DNA from: a bacterium 1XD42-76
GTDB lineage: Bacteria > Bacillota > Clostridia > Lachnospirales > Lachnospiraceae
Direction: 5' to 3'
DNA length: 64,000 nucleotides
Assembly: GCA_009917545.1 (NCBI GenBank)
Contig: QZDW01000003.1
Span: 1-64,000 of the forward strand
Of the stretch, positions 28,744 to 36,658 are shown one piece after another. Each line of letters starts with the position of its first letter. The stretch's first letter is position 1. A model generated the notes under the pieces. That model made no database searches. It was not told the DNA's origin and was given only the letters and a program-made list of their open reading frames with translations. Position numbers and translations under genes: made by a program.

Positions 28744-28773
28744 TTGACATAGGGGTAATTATTACATTATGAT
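28744..28773 (+). promoter_or_regulatory. Promoter of a candidate small RNA
   Basis: TTGACA, 18 bases, TATGAT in an otherwise gene-free gap, followed about 90 bases later by a terminator. Confidence 0.55.
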
Positions 28774-28779
28774 AATTTA

Positions 28780-28908
28780 TCAGATGTGGCATATATTATA
28801 CTTAACAAGGTGCCGGTAAGACAGGGTATGGCTGGCTGCCCGGTTCTCGATTTGCATTTTACTAAAAAACAGCGTCTCTACTTTGCGGGTGAGGGCGCTG
28901 TTTTTTAT
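28780..28908 (+). ncRNA. Candidate small RNA (about 130 nt)
   Basis: Bounded by a good promoter and a strong terminator (AAAAAACAGCG at about 28864 pairing with CGCTGTTTTTT at about 28897). No ORF with a ribosome site lies inside; a 28-codon reading frame from 28830 runs through the terminator and lacks a proper Shine-Dalgarno. I do not recognise the family. The terminator could instead serve the minus-strand coiled-coil gene. Confidence 0.4.
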
Positions 28909-29045
28909 ATCTGAAAACTAACGTAATTACGGCACAAAGTATGATTATAAAGGTAAAAGGTCTATTATATGTAACATACATGGCAAGCGGCTCCTTTCCA
29001 TAGGGAGGTAGCCAGCAATACACCCCGGACATTGAAATGACGGTT

Positions 29046-29777
29046 CTACGCGATTTCCTCAAGCCTTTGTTTAATCCTGCGAATTTCATTTTCCAGATGG
29101 GTTACCCGGAGCAGGAGCATTTCCCTTTCATTCTCCACCTTTAAAGCATCATCCAGTTTCCGGGAAAGATCAAGATGGCCTTCCGCAATGATATGAATGT
29201 CTTTGTTAGTCTCATTTTCCAAGGTCATCTGAACTTCAATTACTTTTGCCTCTACTCTGTTGAGTCTGGAGTCCATCTTATCGAACCTGGAGTCCATTTT
29301 GTCGAGTCTGGAGTCCATTTTGTCGAGTCTGGAGTCCATTTTGTCGAGTCTGGAATCCATCTTATCGAACCTGGAGTCCATCTCGTCAAGTCTGGAGTCC
29401 ATTTTGTCGAGTCTGGAATCCATCTTATCGAACCTGGAGTCCATTTCGTCAAGTCTGGAGTCCATCTTATCGAACCTGGAGTCCATCTCGTCAAGTCTGG
29501 AGTCCATCTTATCGAACCTGGAGTCCATCTCGTCAAGTCTGGAGTCCATTTTGTCGAGTCTGGAATCCATCTTATCGAGCCTGGAGTCCATCTCGTCAAG
29601 TCTGGAGTCCATTTTGTCGAGTCTGGAATCCATCTTATCGAGCCTGGAGTCCATCTCGTCGAGTCTGGAATCCATCTTATCGAGCCGGGAATCTATTTTA
29701 TCGAGTCTTTCGTTTATGGGCTTGTTTGTTTCCCTTATAATTTCAGCTATCATTTCCAGATCTTTTTTTTCTAACAT
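29046..29777 (-). CDS. Heptad-repeat coiled-coil protein
   Basis: Residues 25-171 consist of 21 units of a seven-residue repeat, (L/F)D(K/E)MDSR, encoded by 21-bp DNA repeats at 29265-29705. Leu or Phe and Met fall at the a and d positions, giving an uninterrupted coiled coil about 147 residues long. The non-repeat tail (VIEVQMTLENETNKDIHII and AEGHLDLSRKLDDALKVENE) resembles a tail I associate with small coiled-coil proteins of Lachnospiraceae. GGGGGATTAACG precedes the ATG. No signal peptide or membrane segment is seen. It lies 18 bases downstream of the stop of a broken S24-type repressor and was probably its operon partner. Function unknown. Confidence 0.8.
   Translation of the reverse strand: MLEKKDLEMIAEIIRETNKPINERLDKIDSRLDKMDSRLDEMDSRLDKMDSRLDKMDSRLDEMDSRLDKMDSRLDKMDSRLDEMDSRFDKMDSRLDEMDSRFDKMDSRLDEMDSRFDKMDSRLDKMDSRLDEMDSRFDKMDSRLDKMDSRLDKMDSRLDKMDSRFDKMDSRLNRVEAKVIEVQMTLENETNKDIHIIAEGHLDLSRKLDDALKVENEREMLLLRVTHLENEIRRIKQRLEEIA
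29265..29705 (-). repeat. 21-bp coding tandem repeat, 21 units
   Basis: In-frame repeat inside the coiled-coil gene. Unit variants alternate (Lys/Glu at position 3, Leu/Phe at position 1), partly in higher-order 42- and 63-bp blocks, indicating expansion by unequal recombination. Because the unit is a multiple of three, other frames and the opposite strand are also open throughout. Confidence 0.9.
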
Positions 29778-29795
29778 CGTTAATCCCCCTTTTTG

Positions 29796-30526
29796 TTAAT
29801 CACGGATAGTCTCATAAGGCTCTTCAAGCTTCTCAATAATCTTTCTCACACAGACAATGTTGTCATATTCGGATAGTTTGGTGTCAGGAAGGTCAGCGCT
29901 ACATGAAATCAGTTCCATTTCACGGTATTCTTTAATATAGTTTTTTCCGTTCATGACAAAGATTCCGACTTTGCTGTGGTTCATCTTAAGTATCTGTGAA
30001 AATATTACATTATCTCCGTCGTGGTAATCGGGTTCCATAGAATCGCTGAATACCCCTCCCTGGCTAATAAACTATGGAAATATTTTGTCAGCCGAACGCC
30101 GGCAGCAAGCCAGGGCTGCATTTCTGTAATGGCGGCGGTTGGGATTACAAGCGGAGGTTTTGCTTTCTGAAGAGGTTTTACCTTTCTGTTTCTCTCTCCA
30201 TTATTAGATTAACGTTTCTCTGCCATATGGGGCGGGATTGCGGTATTTTTTGGTATGCTGAAGTTCCTTTGGCTTTATAGAAAGGATTCCAAACATATCC
30301 ATTGGATTGCCGCATTTGTAAATGTGACACATTGAAACAAATGCGGCAGCATTCAACATACTTAATCCGCTTGCGTAACAATATAGTGTTTTGCAGAAAA
30401 TTCAATATGATAGCCTTTTAATTTTTCTACAACCTCATTTGCAGATTGTCCGAACGTCTTTCTCAGCTGCTTCAAAAAGTTTGCTATGACTTGCTCTGTC
30501 GTTTTCACCTCCCGTCTTTTAAACAT
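29796..30526 (-). pseudogene. Degraded XRE-S24 (LexA/CI-like) repressor
   Basis: Two halves of one repressor in different frames. The 5' part, from about 30526, encodes an XRE-like helix-turn-helix (NFLKQLRKTFGQSANEVVEKL). Near 30395 a one-base shift is needed to continue as KTLYCYASGLSMLNAAAFV. The 3' part encodes the S24 peptidase end: SDSMEPDYHDGDNVIF, where the Ser before Met is the autocleavage residue, then NGKNYIKEYRE with the Lys. A TAG lies ten codons before the DSM motif, so the intact reading frame is lost. The 80-codon ORF starting at 30038 would lack the catalytic Ser. Confidence 0.7.
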
Positions 30527-31245
30527 AATAACACTAAAATTTCGTATTGTAAATAAGAAGAAATATTTGAGATACGGGTTAATATTTTTTATATTTGATG
30601 ACATGGGAACCAGTCTTTCAGAGCTGTCAAAAAATCTGGGGTTGGTGATGAATTTCCGGAACTTTCCTTGTTTTTTCAAGCCTTATACAGTGAACTGTTA
30701 TGTATTTTCCCGTGCTTTGCCTTTTGCGAATAACCAAATGTATGTCCGGGCATCGAATCACCATCACACAAGAATTGTTTCATGGTACCTGATGACATGC
30801 GGGCATGCATTTCACTGGTTGTCATCTGCGAGTTAAATGTACCATTTGTTTTTATGGTATTAGATAAAATGCTATTTGTTTTAATAGAAGGAGAGATTAT
30901 GTCACAATCAAACAAACTTATGTATACTACTAAATCAAGAGCTGTTGTATATGAAGGACTGGTTGGGAACGAAAGCGCATGGAGAATATGAGAAATATCG
31001 GAAAAGCAAGCGGATTCCCTTTCTCCTGTAGAATGCCATTTTCTCGAAAACATAGAAAAGTTACATGAGTTAGAAGAAAAGAATTAATTTTTGGTCGTGA
31101 GCTTGGCATGCGGATGGCGAACTGGTGGAAGTGAAAGCCCTTAAAGAGGGTATAAGGAACTCTGCGTCTATGGAAATTTAAAAATACAGGTTCTGCATAA
31201 AGATTCTGTTATGATGGCGGTAAAGTTCATAAAAAAGCCTGCGGG
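30527..31245. other. Gene-free debris region
   Basis: No intact gene. A 30-codon ORF at 30899 (plus strand, begins MSQSNKLMYTTKSR) has a good AGAAGGAGAG ribosome site; it stops at 30989-30991 and coding-like sequence seems to resume in the same frame (EISEKQADSLSPVECHFLENIEK), suggesting a nonsense-disrupted small gene. I do not recognise it. The remainder is AT-rich with no clear structure. Confidence 0.35.
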
Positions 31246-31419
31246 TTAAGTTTTATGCGATGCTTCGGGTACCCAGCCTTTGATAGTTCCATTCCCGAAT
31301 GTGCAGTTTTCATATAATTCCTCAGTCCCAAGCTCAATGTTATCCTCTTTCAGTTCAGCATGGTAAACACAAGAGCTGTTTAAGGCATTTCTCGTTTTCT
31401 TATAAAAGATGATGGATTC
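31246..31419 (-). pseudogene. C-terminal gene remnant
   Basis: A 57-codon minus-strand frame without a start codon (ESIIFYKKTRNALNSSCVYH, then ELYENCTFGNGTIKGWVPEA). Its composition is protein-like and it ends at a normal stop, while an in-frame TAG lies just upstream. Probably the end of a deleted gene; family not recognised. Confidence 0.35.
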
Positions 31420-31562
31420 CTATTTCTGCAAAAATCATGAAATTCAATCTAATGGATCAAACGGATATCACAACAGGCTCGTTTATGAGAATTATTTATA
31501 AAATCACCTGCCTTGCGGAATATAAAAAAATATCAGCTCCTATTTCAATATTACAGCAAAAT

Positions 31563-31606
31563 ACAAAAAAGGAACCTTCTACCATTTAAAATGTAAAAAA
31601 TTCCTT
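31563..31606 (-). terminator. Terminator of tRNA-Gly
   Basis: Minus strand: AAGGAA pairs with TTCCTT across a 25-base loop and is followed by a T-run, 38 bases past the tRNA. Confidence 0.5.
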
Positions 31607-31643
31607 AAGTTAATAATATCGTCTAAAATTACAACTTTCTAAC

Positions 31644-31714
31644 AGCAGATAACGGGAATCGAACCCGCCTTTCCAGCTTGGGAAGCTGGCGTTCTACCAA
31701 TGAACCATATCTGC
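31644..31714 (-). tRNA. tRNA-Gly (anticodon CCC)
   Basis: Minus-strand cloverleaf: acceptor GCAGATA/TATCTGC, D-arm GTTC/GAAC, anticodon stem CCAGC/GCTGG around TTCCCAA (anticodon CCC), T-arm CGGGT-TCGATTC-CCGT. The discriminator base is U, as usual for bacterial tRNA-Gly. CCA is not encoded. Confidence 0.93.
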
Positions 31715-31896
31715 ACAATGAACTATATCAAACTCGAATTCACACAAAAATTCAGATTTTACAATATTTTCCATGATGCAGGTAACATATTATAAGATGT
31801 TTTCCTGACAACATATATAATACATAAACCAAGGGAAAATGTCAAGCAAATTTTTTATGATACAAAAAATATTTTCCAATATCAGAAACTGCTTTG

Positions 31897-32367
31897 TCTA
31901 ATTCTATTCGCCATCCCTGCCGGAAAGGTCTGTCTTTCCCCGATTGTGGATTGTTTTGATGGGATGCTGCCATACTGGACGGTCAGCACGACGCCGGATG
32001 CTGCCCTGGTGAATGACATGCTGGATGGCGCAATCTCACAGCTAGGGGTGGCGGAGCATCCCGTCGTCCATTCTGACAGGGGATGCCACTACCACTGGCC
32101 TGGCTGGATCAGCCGCATGGAGAAGGCTGGATTGGAGCGTTCCATGTCCAAAAAGGATGCTCCCCTGACAATTCCGCCTGCGAAGGGCTGTTTGGCCGTC
32201 TGAAAAACGAGATGTTTTACAACCGGGACTGGACAGGAGTAAGCATCCAGGAATTCATTGACATACTGAATGAATATCTGGTATGGTATAATGAAAAGCG
32301 AATAAAGATATCCCTTGGAAACATGAGCCCGTTGGAATACAGGAGAAGCCTTGGCCTGGCGGCTTAG
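31897..32367 (+). pseudogene. IS3-family transposase (OrfB) fragment, frameshifted
   Basis: The C-terminal integrase part of an IS150-like OrfB: IPAGKVCLSPIVDCFDGMLP, VVHSDRGCHYHW with the catalytic Asp, then NSACEGLFGRLKNEMFYNRD with the catalytic Glu, ending LVWYNEKRIKISLGNMSPLEY. The N-terminal half and OrfA are missing. The frame breaks at about 32153, where a run of five A replaces the six needed to read SMSKKGCSPDNS through. No matching inverted ends were found. An inactive remnant. Confidence 0.85.
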
Positions 32368-32483
32368 CCAGTTCAAGAAAATGTCCGCCCCCTCCTCAAA
32401 AGAATTTTTTACACCCTCGCCAGCTGCTCTGTAATCCAATTTACATTGTATTATGGAACGCCATCTTACCTTCTTCCGTTTCT

Positions 32484-33236
32484 CTATCCTCTGCCATAAC
32501 CATTCCCATGATGTCTGTTTCCCCTGTTATCGTATGGTACGCTTTCATTTCCACGCTCCATTGACAAACGTTCCATCCACTCCCTGATTTCCCGCATCGA
32601 CATACCCTGTACTGCTTCAGGCGTAATATCCGGGTCAAGCATCTGCAATTCTAAAAAGGCCCGATACTTTCCGTATGAAAGTCCTGCTTCATGGGCCGCG
32701 GAAACTTCTTCGGATGCGGCAAAATAACAATAGGTATTTTTCTGTCCCGCCGTACATGCCTGCACCTCTGAAAGTATTTCGGAAGATTGTATTTCATCCG
32801 TCCCGGTAACTGTAATAGTCATGACTTCATCGTTGGATAGCAGAGAGACAATGAAATCATGATCTAATATCTGCCCAATAGCATCTGCGTAGTTTCTGTA
32901 TTTTACATGAAGTACATTTGAAAATTCCCGCCCGTCTTCATTGAACCCCTTTACAGAAATTACCTGTTTAAACCGGTTGATGCTTAACTCTATTGAGGGG
33001 TTGATATCAATGCTGATTTCCGCTATGGGGGTAAAATAAAGCCAGTGTCCTCCGAACAATGTGAGAAGCAGGCATGCACAGACAGCAGCATAAACGTATT
33101 GCCGGTGCCTTGCTGCTTTTGCCCTGGCATGTTCCTGCATTTTTTGGGCAAGAAATATTCTGGTGCTGGTTTTCAATGTTTCCTCTGCCTGTATCTGCCT
33201 GAAAATTTCTTTCAGCTTATGATTCAAATCCGTCAC
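32484..33236 (-). CDS. RsgI-like membrane anti-sigma factor
   Basis: A cytoplasmic N-terminus of about 46 residues is followed by one membrane segment (residues 48-66, YAAVCACLLLTLFGGHWLYF) and an outer domain opening with AEISIDINPSIELSINRF, the signature of the RsgI middle domain. The tail is Gly/Arg/Asn-rich. RsgI-type proteins hold a sigma factor at the membrane and release it on an outside signal. The start overlaps the end of the sigma gene by 20 bases, implying translational coupling. The ligand is unknown; no carbohydrate-binding module is present. Confidence 0.82.
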   Translation of the reverse strand: MTDLNHKLKEIFRQIQAEETLKTSTRIFLAQKMQEHARAKAARHRQYVYAAVCACLLLTLFGGHWLYFTPIAEISIDINPSIELSINRFKQVISVKGFNEDGREFSNVLHVKYRNYADAIGQILDHDFIVSLLSNDEVMTITVTGTDEIQSSEILSEVQACTAGQKNTYCYFAASEEVSAAHEAGLSYGKYRAFLELQMLDPDITPEAVQGMSMREIREWMERLSMERGNESVPYDNRGNRHHGNGYGRG

Positions 33237-33702
33237 CTCCCAGCTTTTCTCTCAGCATCTGTCTGGAGCGGGTCAGGAGTGTATAAATGGTATTCACATT
33301 CTTGCCCAGAATACGGCTGATCTGCGGAGCCGTGTAATCTTCAAAGTAATGCAGATAAATAACATCCCTGTATTTCTGCGGAAGTGAAAACACGGCTTCC
33401 CAGACTTCTCTGTAATCCGGAGGCAGTTCTGCCGGCTGCTCCATTACTTCGTCCAGCGATACGGTGCGGCTGCGAAAAAAGCTTTTTATTAAGTCCTTAC
33501 AGGCATTGATTGTTACCCGAATGAACCAGGCTTTTTCATGTTCATCGCTTTCAAAGGAAACAGAACTAAGGACATACTTCAAAAATACGGTTTGAAATAT
33601 GTCCTCGGTATCAGCATAATTTTTCAAATGGATCATGCAAATCCGTCGGACAGTATCGGAATACTGTTCGATGGCTCTGAGTACCTCTTGTTCGTTCCGC
33701 AT
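33217..33702 (-). CDS. ECF-type RNA polymerase sigma factor
   Basis: 161 residues. Region 2 spans residues 8-75 (YADTEDIFQTVFLKYV, HEKAWFIRVTINACKDLIKS), and region 4 spans about 105-155 (LPQKYRDVIYLHYFEDYTAPQISRILGKNVNTIYTLLTRSR as an HTH). There is no region 1 or 3, so it is an ECF factor rather than SigI despite the RsgI-like partner. It is the middle gene of a three-gene operon. Confidence 0.92.
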   Translation of the reverse strand: MRNEQEVLRAIEQYSDTVRRICMIHLKNYADTEDIFQTVFLKYVLSSVSFESDEHEKAWFIRVTINACKDLIKSFFRSRTVSLDEVMEQPAELPPDYREVWEAVFSLPQKYRDVIYLHYFEDYTAPQISRILGKNVNTIYTLLTRSRQMLREKLGGDGFES

Positions 33703-33714
33703 CGTGCGTTCCCT

Positions 33715-33975
33715 TTATCTGCCGCATCCACCCCGGAAGCCGTTTCCACGCCCGTTTCCCCTGCCGCATTCATTTTCATTCAGGTTGCAATAGTCACATA
33801 TGCCATCCCCATTGGCGTCAAGATTGGAGCAGATATGACCGGCATAATCGCATATGCCATCTCCGTCTGTATCGGCATAATTACATCCTGTTCCGGGGCA
33901 TGCCGCAAATGCATTTGCAGTTACGACAGATAAGGTCAGGATGGCTGCTAAAATTCCTGTAAATATTTTTCTCAT
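33715..33975 (-). CDS. Small secreted protein with calcium-loop-like repeats
   Basis: 86 residues. A signal peptide (MRKIFTGILAAILTLSVVTA, cleaved after AFA) precedes two similar loops, ADTDGDGICDYAG and LDANGDGICDYCN. These match the Asp/Asn/Gly spacing of EF-hand or thrombospondin-type-3-like calcium loops with added cysteines. The tail is GRGNGRGNGFRGGCGR, echoing the anti-sigma tail (NRGNRHHGNGYGRG). GGAGG lies ten bases before the ATG; an upstream in-frame ATG has no ribosome site. As first gene of the sigma/anti-sigma operon it may be the signal, target or feedback component. Inference only. Confidence 0.75.
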   Translation of the reverse strand: MRKIFTGILAAILTLSVVTANAFAACPGTGCNYADTDGDGICDYAGHICSNLDANGDGICDYCNLNENECGRGNGRGNGFRGGCGR

Positions 33976-34047
33976 GATGATTCCTCCATTATTTTTAAAT
34001 AGGATTTTCGGCCTCATCTCTAATACGATTGTCAAAGGGGGATCCAT

Positions 34048-35943
34048 TCATTCAATATTTTTTTGTATCATATAGCTTTCCAGCGTGGAATAATCAATCA
34101 TGGAATTGGAAACACCAAATTTTGAGATACAGAAGCCAGCGGCGATTGACGCGGCCCTGATCGCCTTATCCAATCCGTAATGATCGAGAAGCTTGGCAGC
34201 CAGTGTGGAGATAAAGGCATCCGAGCCTCCGGTTGCGTCAATTACATCAACCTTTGGCGCATCATAGTATTTTAAGACATCCTTTGTGCGAAGCAGTACA
34301 CCGCTGTGGTCAAGAGTGATGATGATCGTTTTAAGTCCCTTGGTAAGGAAATAGTCTGCGGCCTCTTCGACATTTTGCCTGCCGCTTAAACGGATGGCTT
34401 CCTTTCGGTTGGGAACGAAGATATCAATGTTCTGATAATCCGCGTCCTCCATCCGACTGATGGAAGCAGGCTTTAAGATCGTCGTGGCGTGGCAGACTTT
34501 GGCGATTCTGGCTGCCTCTCTTACAACATCGAGAGGAATCTCAGTCTGGAGGAGGCAGATGCCGGTATTTTCAAAATATTTGGCACAATTCGTAATATCT
34601 TCCGGTTTAAGAGAACTATTGGCTCCTTCCATGACAGTTACGATACTGTCTCCGTCTTTATCAACGATGATAAAGGCTTTTCCTGTTTTTACATGAAAAT
34701 TAGTAATAAGGGAAGCAGTTTCAATCCCATTGTCGGAAAGTGTTTTGCATACCATACCACCTTCCGTATCTTTCCCTATTTTTCCAATCAGTGTCACTTC
34801 TTTTTTCTGCATGGCAGCCCCAATGGCCTGGTTTAACCCTTTCCCACCTGGAAGAGAGATGCATTCCCTGGCATAAGAGGTGATTCCCGACGTGGGGAAA
34901 TCATCCAGATATATCGTGTTATCAATATTAATGCTACCCACGACCGTGATTTTCGGAAGCCGCATTTCATGTGGAATATTAATGGATTTGTATGATTCAA
35001 TGGCAGGTGTGAAGGTAAAAGGAGTGTCCATTTCTATGTCTGTTTCTTTTGCTTCGCAGCAGGAGATGATTTTTTCTCCTGCAAAGACACCGAATTCATA
35101 GTAAGGTATTTTTATCGTTGAGATATCTGCAGCCCCTGTTTCTTCGCGCATATCGTTGCGTAGGGAGAGCAGGGACAGGTCATAGGGGATGGAGATATTC
35201 AACTGTTTCAGAAGGACGATCAGCTTCTGTGCGACAGCAAAATGTGAGGAGAGGAGTGCGGAGAATCCTTCCGCCAGGATACGCTCCGCGCGGAAATCTT
35301 CAAACGGGATGACCATATCCGGATGAAACGCAATGTTATGATCAAACAGGCACTGCTTAAATCCGGAAGCCACACTTAAAGAACGACGGCTTTCACTTCT
35401 CGTGACACAGGCGATTTTTGTATGTCCTTTCCGGATCAGGGAGTCAGCGGCAAAATAGCCAATGGTTTTATAGTCTATAAAGTAGGAATGATCCTGTTTT
35501 GGAGGAAATTCGATATACAGGATCTTAGTGTTGCATTTTTTCAGAATATCAACGCTTTGGAGGCTTTCTCCACACACTGGCTCCCAGACAAGGCCGTCAG
35601 GGTTGTGGCGGGAAATTTTTGAAAGATTTTTGGTCTCTTCTTCCAGGGAGCCGTCGCTGTCCAGGAGCATGAGAGTATATCCGTTTTGGTTCAGCACCTG
35701 GATCATTCCGTTCATAATCAGATTCGTATGACTCATTTTTTTCAGAAGAAGGGCGATGGTAAATGTTTTTTTCGTGATACTGCTGCGGGAATTTCCGTAT
35801 GGAGTATAGTTATACTGTTTTACGACCTTTAATACCTTGTCGATCGTCTCCTGGCTGATATCGTCCGCTTTGTTATTGACAATCTTGGACACGGTTGTCA
35901 TGGATACATTGGAAAGTCTGGCAATTTCTTTAATACTAATCAT
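34048..35943 (-). CDS. LacI-type regulator fused to a PfkB (ribokinase-like) kinase
   Basis: 631 residues in one uninterrupted frame. Residues 1-55 are a LacI helix-turn-helix (ISIKEIARLSNVSMTTVSKI). Residues 60-320 are a periplasmic-binding-like effector domain (SRSSITKKTFTIALLLKK onward). Residues about 330-625 are a PfkB kinase: ITVVGSINIDNTIYLDDFP, SLPGGKGLNQAIGAAMQ, and the anion-hole/catalytic motif as DATGGSDAF where ribokinases have DTTAAGDTF. The catalytic Asp is kept, but the GAGD becomes GGSD. It is divergent from a ribokinase/nucleoside-uptake operon and is its probable repressor. The kinase part may be active or may act as a sugar or ATP sensor. Confidence 0.9.
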   Translation of the reverse strand: MISIKEIARLSNVSMTTVSKIVNNKADDISQETIDKVLKVVKQYNYTPYGNSRSSITKKTFTIALLLKKMSHTNLIMNGMIQVLNQNGYTLMLLDSDGSLEEETKNLSKISRHNPDGLVWEPVCGESLQSVDILKKCNTKILYIEFPPKQDHSYFIDYKTIGYFAADSLIRKGHTKIACVTRSESRRSLSVASGFKQCLFDHNIAFHPDMVIPFEDFRAERILAEGFSALLSSHFAVAQKLIVLLKQLNISIPYDLSLLSLRNDMREETGAADISTIKIPYYEFGVFAGEKIISCCEAKETDIEMDTPFTFTPAIESYKSINIPHEMRLPKITVVGSINIDNTIYLDDFPTSGITSYARECISLPGGKGLNQAIGAAMQKKEVTLIGKIGKDTEGGMVCKTLSDNGIETASLITNFHVKTGKAFIIVDKDGDSIVTVMEGANSSLKPEDITNCAKYFENTGICLLQTEIPLDVVREAARIAKVCHATTILKPASISRMEDADYQNIDIFVPNRKEAIRLSGRQNVEEAADYFLTKGLKTIIITLDHSGVLLRTKDVLKYYDAPKVDVIDATGGSDAFISTLAAKLLDHYGLDKAIRAASIAAGFCISKFGVSNSMIDYSTLESYMIQKNIE

Positions 35944-35988
35944 CCGTTATCCTTCTTTCTGAGTTGTGTGCATCTTATCATCCTTTTA

Positions 35989-36202
35989 TTACTGTGAAAG
36001 TCCCGCCGCCGTTAGGCGGCATAAATTCAGGGATGCCCAATGCGCCGGAACAACTTTCATTCATGGTGGCACGCTCACCTGTAGGCGCATGAAGGTTACT
36101 GTGAAAGCCTCGCCGCCGTCAGGCGGCATAGATTCAGGTATGCCCAATGCGCCTGGCTGCTTTCCTTCATGGTGGCGCGCTCACCTGTGTGCGCATGTAA
36201 GG
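35989..36202. repeat. Tandem duplication of a 107-bp intergenic element
   Basis: Copies at 35989-36095 and 36096-36202. Each opens with TTACTGTGAAAG, has a GCCGCCGT/AGGCGGC hairpin, then ATTCAGG, ATGCCCAATGCGCC, a CTTTC stretch, ATGGTGGC, GCTCACCTGT and ends GCGCATG. A diverged copy lies at 36404-36472 and an inverted partial copy at 15076-15147. The 102-codon ORF across it simply translates the repeat and is not accepted as a gene. Confidence 0.85.
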
Positions 36203-36568
36203 AAAATGGATGATGACGCAGCCGGACTCTTTTTTATTGTAATAGAAAAGAACCGATTCGTAAAGGTCAAGTAACGGTTCAGATGCGTATCTTCTTAATT
36301 TATCTGCGTCTGACAGGAAGTATCCTGTGTCTCTTTAATGTGGGCTGTGGCATAATCGCTGGATTAAAAGCAAGCCAGCAAGCCTGCTGCCCGAATGACA
36401 TCCATTCACGTATGCTCAGCGTGCCGGGACGTTTTCCGTTATGGCATCTATTTACCAGCAGGTACCGAAAGGCTCACAGCCGGCTCTTTTATAACAGCCG
36501 GCGATTACAGGATACGGAGAAACGATCAAAAACAGGGAAACGAATTGTACAATCTGCATATTATATGC
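36203..36568. other. Intergenic region with a diverged repeat copy
   Basis: No gene. At 36404-36472 a diverged copy of the upstream element can be aligned (ATTCACGTATGC, GTGCCGGGACG, TTTCCGTTATGG, TTTACC). The rest shows no clear signal before the ribokinase promoter. Confidence 0.45.
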
Positions 36569-36636
36569 TTGACTTTATCTGCAAAATAGTGCATAATATA
36601 TTCAGAAAACATTTTAGTAAAATGTTTTAGCTAAAA
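36569..36636 (+). promoter_or_regulatory. Promoter and LacI-type operator of the nucleoside operon
   Basis: TTGACT (36569-36574), 17 bases, CATAAT (36592-36597). Just downstream of the predicted start is a perfect palindrome with 11-bp arms: AAAACATTTTA at 36606-36616, one base, and its complement at 36618-36628. A second, overlapping near-palindrome spans 36612-36636 (TTTTAGTAAAA and GTTTTAGCTAAAA), close to ribose-type LacI operators. Occupation would block transcription. Confidence 0.8.
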
Positions 36637-36658
36637 ATTGTTCTCGATGAGGTGTAAA

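Noticed and set aside
29175-29799. Long plus-strand ORFs (199 and 179 codons) opposite the coiled-coil gene
   Set aside because: They are by-products of the 21-bp repeat, which keeps several frames open. They have no ribosome sites, and the minus-strand frame has a start site, a canonical heptad pattern and a non-repeat tail.
30676-31053. 125-codon minus-strand ORF
   Set aside because: Low-complexity, no start signal, and opposite a short ORF with a better ribosome site.
31081-31200. Possible group II intron or retroelement RNA segment
   Set aside because: A few bases looked reminiscent of intron RNA, but I could find no domain V, reverse transcriptase or boundary motif.
33976-34047. SigI-type promoter before the small secreted protein (CCCCC ... 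CGAA)
   Set aside because: The spacing between the two boxes looks too long for a SigI promoter and the encoded sigma factor is ECF-type, so I do not call it.
35966-36274. 102-codon ORF between the LacI-PfkB fusion and rbsK
   Set aside because: It translates two copies of the 107-bp intergenic repeat. No ribosome site; repeat structure explains it.
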